DNA of 64,000 nucleotides from Benincasa hispida (Eukaryota; Streptophyta; Magnoliopsida; Cucurbitales; Cucurbitaceae), in the NCBI RefSeq assembly GCF_009727055.1, contig NC_052357.1, positions 89,256,884 through 89,320,883 on the forward strand. The letters are read 5' to 3'. Under the pieces are notes generated by a model. That model did no database searches, was not told where the DNA came from, and saw only the letters and a program-made list of their open reading frames with translations. Both the position numbers and the translations under genes were made by a program. Below, piece by piece: positions 58,235 through 64,000 of the stretch. How positions within the stretch are numbered: the stretch's first letter is position 1; each line of letters begins with the position of its first letter.

Positions 58235-58453
58235 ATGGCGGTTACTACACTATATGTTCTCTTTAAAAACTACTCTGACCTTGATGTTCTTTTTAATGTT
58301 TATATCTGAAGACTTCGTTTTTTTCTGATTGGTTTGCACTAGATTTGTTGATGTTACAACATTTGCTAAGACTTCTTTAATGACATTTACTCATGTTTGA
58401 TTTTTGGTCATCAATGTTATGTCCTTAAAAAAATATAAGTCAAAGGGGGATTT
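58235..58453 (+). mobile_element. 3' internal end and polypurine tract of a SIRE-like Copia
   Basis: The stretch 'gtcatcaatgttatgtcc...gtcaaaggggga' ends in a purine tract CAAAGGGGGA (58,441-58,450), three bases before the LTR start at 58,454. It resembles the non-coding end of SIRE/Maximus elements. No pol is attached. Confidence 0.6.
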
Positions 58454-59196
58454 TGTTGAATGTTTTTTTTATTGGCTTTATATTTTTCTAAATACCCGGT
58501 GGTTTCTGTAGTTGTCTCAAATGTAGTTTTAACATCAGGTTTTGACAACATAATATTTTCCTACAAAATACTTTCCTAATCTAGAAATATCTAGCAGATT
58601 GATGTAGTCTGATATTTTCTTTATTGTGGAACGACTTATTTTCTCCTATTTGGGAGATGTTTCCTTTTCTGGATTCATCTATAAAAGAAGTGTCTTGGTA
58701 TTTTTTCTGATGAGCATTTTTATTACGTCGATTTGTGTTTTTCAGAGCAAGACTTTTTTAGTACTCCGGTCTAAGTGTTCTACATTATTGTCTTGCTTAT
58801 TGCGCACTTTATTCTCTGGGGCAAGTTTTTCATCCGTTGATTGCAATACTCTGAAGATTATTTGGGCGTAGAGGGAGCTTATGCCTTAACTATTAGAGAA
58901 GAGATTCTCAGTCTTAGGGAGGGCCTAATACTTAGCTTCAGAGAATCGAGTTCTCCATCTTAAGGGGATCCTAAGGTTCATCAGTGAAAGAAGTTCACTA
59001 TCTTGAAGGGAAGATATCACCGCGAGAGGAGTCTCATCACTAATATCAAGCTCAGGGGGAGCTTAAGTATATTTGAGAGGAAGTCTGATACTTAGGGGGA
59101 GCCTAGGTGACCTGGAGTTGAGCTCTACGTAAGCCACTATAGTAATTGGTGTATCATAAATAAATACTTGAAAGAACTCTTATACAAGAGTACCTC
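58454..59196 (+). repeat. SIRE-like LTR, truncated at 3' end
   Basis: It starts TGTTGAATG after the polypurine tract. A TATA-like 'catctataaaaga' is at 58,676-58,688. The second half has purine-rich phrases 'cttaggga(g)ggcctaa', 'cttaaggggatcctaagg' and 'gggggagcttaagta' shared with 10,320-10,520. It stops at 59,196 without a clear CA end, where LTR copy 7 starts. Confidence 0.65.
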
Positions 59197-62100
59197 TGAG
59201 CGGAAGCGAATCTTTCCAAATACATTGTGACAGAATTACCACATTTACATTCACACAAACAGATATGCATCAAACTAACAAATTACCGGCATACTTGAAG
59301 ATAAATAAACAAGAGAAGGAGTAAACTCACTAATTGAAGACTCTTTTCACAGCAAATCTCGCTTTCTCCATGAATGGAAGCTCTCACTCTCGCTGGAACA
59401 TCTGACTATCATTCAGCAAAACTCCAGTCGTCAGCCATAAAAAGACTCCTCACGAATAGATGAAGAATGGGAACGACACCATCACTTAGAACACTTAGTA
59501 TTCTCGGAGTGAAAATCCAAAGAATGGCTCTGTTTAGATTTGGTAATGAAGAGAAAGAAAAGAATCATATACAACGATCAAGCAAGTGGGAGAAAGGCCA
59601 GTTTATCGTATAGACAAGTTTAGGTGAGGTATACAATCGTGTAGGAAAAAGTAGGCGATCATCTAAACGATCATTTAGTAAAAGCTCGGTGCTAAGCGAT
59701 CATTTAGTAAAAGGTGGCTGATCATTTAGTAGATGCGCGCGCACGTGTAAGCAATCGTTTAGTAAAAGTGAACTATCGTATAGTCTCTCAATTGCAAACA
59801 CTTCATGAGCAATTAACCATGTTTTTTCCAAAATGAATACAGTTTTCATTTTATTCTCCAGTTACAAAAACTGAATGGAACTTCCCACTAATGCGTGGTT
59901 ACGGAGAAAACGGCTGCCAATTATTTCATAACTGTCCAATTAATTAATAATAAATATAATCATATTATATTCATTAACCTATAGTTTAATATCATATATC
60001 AACCATACTGTTTTCTCCTGCACTAGATATAAATCATATTTATATCCAATTCCTCCAATTAATGTATCTCATATATAAAGTCAGTCATATCATATATAAT
60101 TAACCAGTTCCATTATATCATATATAATCGAACTCCCTCTTGTCAATTTGAATATTTCAAACTAACCCAAAAACTGATTCTCAACTTGAATCAAAGCTGC
60201 CAAAGGGACCTTATGGACATATGGCTCGAAGCTCCAACGGTATGTGAATAGCTGACTAAACTCTTTAGCCACGAGATCTACTGATAACTGACATAAATAC
60301 CATTTATTATGAGACTTTTATTTAGAATTATGAGGGCTAACAAATAGAAAACGCGGTGATAATACTTAGAATTTGTGAAAATTTGAGTTTTACGTCGATT
60401 AGCACCTAAATCCTCACCGACCCAATATTATGCGTTACTCCGTGCCAAAGTGTCTATTTTTGTAGCTATCGTAGGAATCAAACGCGTGCATTGGAAATAA
60501 GCACTCGCAATCAAACGCATGCGCTGAAGCCATGCAAACGCAAAGATAAATGCATACGCTAAAAACCGAGCTATTGCGTAGATGAATGCATGTGGTGATC
60601 GCATGCGTCCATTGCATGGAAGTTGCGACAATCAAGCGAATGTGATAATCACTTGGAGGTTGCAGCCACGGAGTGATAGCCATAATAGAAGATCGCAAGA
60701 TGGGTAGAATGTATTGATACTTCAGTTGAATCAAGCTCGAACGCATACCTTGGGAGTATCAACAAGATAAGACGATGTGACATTGCCCATATCGCGACAA
60801 AAGCAGCAGTGAGCCATAATGCAATCATGATAGTTGTTGGCTTTTAAACTCTATAAATAGCCTTTTGGACCTTCATTTCAAGGCATTCGAACTTCTATCT
60901 CAAGGTAGAGGTTTGCGATCACAAATGAAAACTTGAGCAAGATTTTCAGTAAGAATTCTTCATCTCCACGAACCAGACCGAGTGACGACCGGAGCTTTCG
61001 CTAGAGATAGAGCTCGAGAGAGATATCTCCACCATTCAGCCATGGCACCACCGGCAGCCTTGACGCAGAGTCCTTTGTTTCTCCTCTAACCTCTGTATTG
61101 TATTACATTTTAGCTTAAGATATTAAGACACTTTGTAATCAATGCATATCTTGATTCCTTCAATTCCATCTTCTTCATCATCTTTATCTTTATCATCGTT
61201 TACTTTCAGTGTTTATTTATCAAGGCGATCGCATACTTAATCGTGTAGGCTAGAGATAGGACGCATGTAGCAACCCACCGAGAGATGTGCGTTGTGCAAG
61301 TATAGTGAGTTAATCCTATTTGCTTGGTGAAAGGCTGTAGCAACGCTTATCTATGGTTTGTTGCAATGCTTGTCTCTAAGTTAAATAGCCGCGTTTAATT
61401 GCCTGAGAAGGTAAGAGATGGAATGCAATAAAGCAAAGTATGTATTATTCCTAGAGATAGGCACAATCTTATGCTCGACGCAATCATCCTCTATAGAGAT
61501 ATAGTCATGCGGTTGACCACCGAAAGGTGTGCGATGCGTTAGTGTGACGAGCTAGGATTACTCGAGCGATTTAATTTACTAAACATTACTATGCGTTAAT
61601 GGTTATTGCGTATCTACCTATTCTTACCACAAGTCTTCTATTGCTCAATTTGTTTAGTTAGGAGTAAGAGTAGTGTATAAATCCATTAAACTTCTTTTTA
61701 TTTTTATTCATCGCCTCAAATGCATTGCTTCACAAACATTATTGAGTGACAAGTCCTTGTGTTCGACCTCGGATCACCCAAGAAACTTGCGTTCGCGTGA
61801 TACTTGGCGTGAGCATAAGAAAACTTGTGATAGGAACGCGTGGTCATTGCACGCCAGATTAACGCATTTTCATTCCGACGCATGGGCGTAAACGTATAGC
61901 TTAATTCATGTATAACGCATGATTGCGTGCGCAACCCCAATCTCATCAATTTTCTATCCAACATCCACCATTTATTAACTGTCAGGCATTCCACTAAAGA
62001 CCAACAACTGAACTCTCCTTACCATAGATATATTTCATTGTCCATCGAATATAACCAATCGTCAGTACAATAAACCTTCATAGATGCTCGTAAGTACAGC

Positions 62101-62815
62101 TGGGCCAATTTATCGTTTTGCTCCTGTAGTTACATCTAACTTCTTATGTACCACTGATCCCTCTATTGAACAATAAAACATAGTCCTACTATGTGTGGAC
62201 ACCTCTCGGGCCATGAGAAGGTGTGTGGTGCCACATTGTTCAAGCCCTAGGATCAGCCCTTAAGGGAGCAATTTATCTACTTATCTCTGCTTCAGGGTAA
62301 GAATGAATTTCATCTTGTGTAGCTAAGTTCCCAGCTCCCAAATCAGACGAATCCTCAAAGTGGTAGGTTTGAGTCGGCGACCTGGCCACTCGCACCCATG
62401 CAAATCAAAGCACCACTTTCAATGGTAGGAGTTACCAACTCATTCAAGATTAAGGTCATGTTACCTATGGTCATCCTAGTGAAGTGAGCTCTCTGTCATG
62501 AACGACGTTATATAACGGGACGTTAACATTTCGTGGTTAAGTCTTATACAAACTCTTTGTATAGGACACCCCTGCTCACATACCCCCACACAAATGATCA
62601 GGATCAGACCATCTATAGCAAGTCACAACACTTGTAACTATTCTACAAAGCGCGACGCATCCGTAGCATTACCAGGATAAGGTTTCCCTTCTATATCCAT
62701 ATACTATAGACCATTTTGGTTATCACTTAAGACATGATCCACTTGTATGTCATCATATACATGCTTAAGTTACATAAAGACAAGCAGGGATTTTAGTTTA
62801 TTTGTTTGTGGTAAA
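59197..62815 (-). repeat. ~1.9-kb LTR family, copy 7, split by an insertion
   Basis: Parts 59,197-60,281 and 61,964-62,815 together give ~1,937 bp, the family length. The left part starts TGAGCGGAAG and has 'aaagggaccttatggacatatggctcgaagctccaacggtatgtg'. The right part has 'ttaactgtcaggcattcca', 'cattgttcaagccctaggatcagcccttaagggagcaatttatct' and 'atgatcaggatcagacca'. The last ~125 bp of the LTR are missing at 62,815, where Copia RNase H begins. Confidence 0.75.
60282..61963 (+). mobile_element. Solo-LTR-like insertion of 1,682 bp inside LTR copy 7
   Basis: It starts TGATAACTGACA and ends CTATCCAACA. It interrupts LTR copy 7 and is flanked by TCTAC (60,277-60,281) and TCCAC (61,964-61,968), four of five bases alike, fitting a worn 5-bp duplication. 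A TATA-like 'ctctataaatagcc' is at 60,849-60,862, giving plus orientation. It is rich in gcatgcg/tgcgtt motifs. No gag or pol, so probably a solo LTR. Confidence 0.7.
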
Positions 62816-62828
62816 GCAAATCTAATAT

Positions 62829-63335
62829 AGATATGTTGATTCAGATTTTGCAGGTGACCAAGACAAAAGGAGATCATTAATAGGTTATCTATTTTTATAT
62901 GGTCCAAATTTACTATGTTGGAAAGCAAATCTTCAGTCAATCATAGCCCTATCGACTACTGAAGCAGAATATATGGCATTATCAAAAGCTATAAAAGAAG
63001 CATTGTGGTTAAAGGGGTTGATGAAGGATTTTGGTATCAATCAAACAGTAGTTAAGATCTACTGTGATAACAAAGTGCCATTCATCTTTCCAAAAACCTT
63101 CAATATCACTCAAGAACTAAACACATAGATATTAAATATCACTTCGTAAGGGACAGAATAGAAAAAAGTAAAGTCAAAGTTCATAAAGTTCATACCAGCA
63201 AGAATGATGTTAATATGCTTATTAAACCAGTTTCAAAGCTTAAGCTCTCCAACTGTCTTGGTCAGATCGGCTTCCAGCTTCCTAAAAAAGGGTGAAAACA
63301 AGTTAGATCTGGAAGGAGAAAAGCTTGCATGTTGA
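62829..63335 (+). pseudogene. Copia RNase H C-terminal remnant
   Basis: Reads DSDFAGDQDKRRSLIGYLFL, CWKANLQSIIALSTTEAEYM, IKEALWLKGLMKDFGI and KIYCDNKVPFIF. The RNase H acidic residues (DSDF, TEAEY, YCDN) are kept. A 1-nt frame change near 63,095-63,125 separates this from HIDIKYHFVRDR, and more breaks follow. The element's upstream part is missing at the joint with LTR copy 7. Confidence 0.88.
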
Positions 63336-63339
63336 GCTT

Positions 63340-63349
63340 AAGGTGGAGA
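63340..63349 (+). promoter_or_regulatory. Polypurine tract of the Copia remnant
   Basis: AAGGTGGAGA precedes the LTR start by two bases, the usual place for plus-strand primer formation in Copia elements. Confidence 0.7.
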
Positions 63350-63351
63350 TT

Positions 63352-64000
63352 TGAAGTATAAAATAAGCTCAAGCATACAAAACAAATCTTCAACAGCTTA
63401 TTACATTTTTATTTACAGTTCGTTATGTAACTACTTGTATCAGCTAAAAAGTATAAATATGCATCATTTAGAATTTCGTAGTACAATTTTTCATAAGCTT
63501 ACAAGAAAGCTACAAGATCTGTAAAGAAAAGTGGGACTTAGCTCTTGAAATAAAAGTTCTTCTCTTTCCCGTGGATGTAGGCACTATATTGCTGAACCAC
63601 GTATATCTCCGTGTAGATCTTCTTCTCTTCTTTCTCTTTATCATATTGCATGTTCATCTTCTTTTTCATTCACACAACAAAACTCACGCAAATAATCAAG
63701 AAAGAAAAGGGTTAGAGAGAGGTTTCCTCCGCTCCTTGATCGGCGATGGTGGTGGTTCTCTTCCCTCTTGTTCTTCTTGGCACCACAGCACAGCTCTAAA
63801 GATCTAAAACTAAGACTAAGCTAAAAATAAGACTAAAAACTGAGAGTTGAGAACTTGGAACTAAAAAAACTCCTTCATCTGGTGGGATTTCTTCTATTTA
63901 TAGGCGTCAGTCTTCTCCAACTTGATGATGAGCAGCATTAACTTCCATACCTTGGTCAGTCACCTGACACTCATATGCTTTTCAGACGCCAACCGCTGCA
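63352..64000 (+). repeat. 3' LTR of the Copia remnant, running off the window
   Basis: It starts TGAAGTATAAAAT. It contains 'tgaaataaaagttcttc' and 'cccgtggatgtaggcactatattgctgaaccacgtatatc', a conserved R/U5 phrase of Copia LTRs in eudicots. The right end is outside the window. The 63,571-63,807 open frame lies inside the LTR and is not a gene. Confidence 0.75.

Noticed and set aside
1..64000. CRISPR array, bacterial defence or integrated virus
   Set aside because: Direct repeats here are satellite-like or LTR-derived, without regular unique spacers. All RT and integrase fragments are typical Copia or Gypsy; no movement or coat protein of a pararetrovirus was seen.

Overview
The window looks like AT-rich, repeat-dense nuclear DNA of a eudicot. 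A cucurbit is plausible, from the style of the Copia LTRs, the short 'tctatcag' inverted-repeat elements and the receptor-kinase gene, but this is an inference. There are no prokaryotic operons, rRNA, tRNA or CRISPR arrays that I can see. Nearly all open frames are decayed retrotransposon proteins, and I find one host gene that can be assembled completely.

The host gene lies on the + strand at 34,880-48,440. I could follow an uninterrupted reading frame by hand through 25 exons (3,045 nt, 1,014 residues). It encodes a receptor kinase with a signal peptide, leucine-rich repeats (LRRs) built from 72-nt phase-2 exons, a malectin-like domain, one membrane span and a kinase with all the key catalytic residues (LRR-VIII-2 type, like Arabidopsis At1g07650/At1g53430). 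Exons 6 and 7 are a local duplication. Its 5' part has broken relatives: an orphan exon 1 at 22,291-22,378 with matching upstream DNA, and intron-like segments at 7.4-8.4 kb and 31.1-31.9 kb. This points to an old tandem array that transposons have broken up.

Layout: 1-3,173 is a broken Ty3/Gypsy element (minus) with a 500-bp LTR, inserted into a Copia element whose remains run from 3,174 to about 5.7 kb (plus). 5.7-10 kb is AT-rich, with small inverted-repeat elements and an RLK-like intron segment. 10-13.9 kb holds a SIRE-like LTR and gag fragment fused to a truncated ~1.8-kb LTR and a second, inverted copy. 13.9-15.6 kb is an Athila/Tat-like Gypsy fragment with a 1,096-bp LTR. 15.6-18.7 kb is a Copia pol remnant with its 3' LTR. 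18.9-20.2 kb is a non-coding LTR-type element with a ~185-bp tandem repeat. 21.6-23.0 kb is the orphan RLK exon, 23.1-23.9 kb a non-autonomous DNA transposon with an 8-bp target duplication, and 23.9-25.1 kb a degenerate repeat. 25,107-30,689 is a structurally complete Copia element with a CTTAA target duplication. 31.9-33.8 kb is a probable solo LTR, followed by the RLK gene. 48.4-51.9 kb has no gene I recognise. From 51.9 kb to the end is a nested pile of LTRs and Copia fragments.

One family of ~1.9-kb LTRs occurs seven times (11.2, 13.0, 31.9, 51.9, 54.6, 56.8 and 59.2 kb), six of them in minus orientation. It dominates the sequence on both sides of the receptor gene. All coordinates and translations were read by eye. 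Domain calls rest on motif recognition, not database searches.
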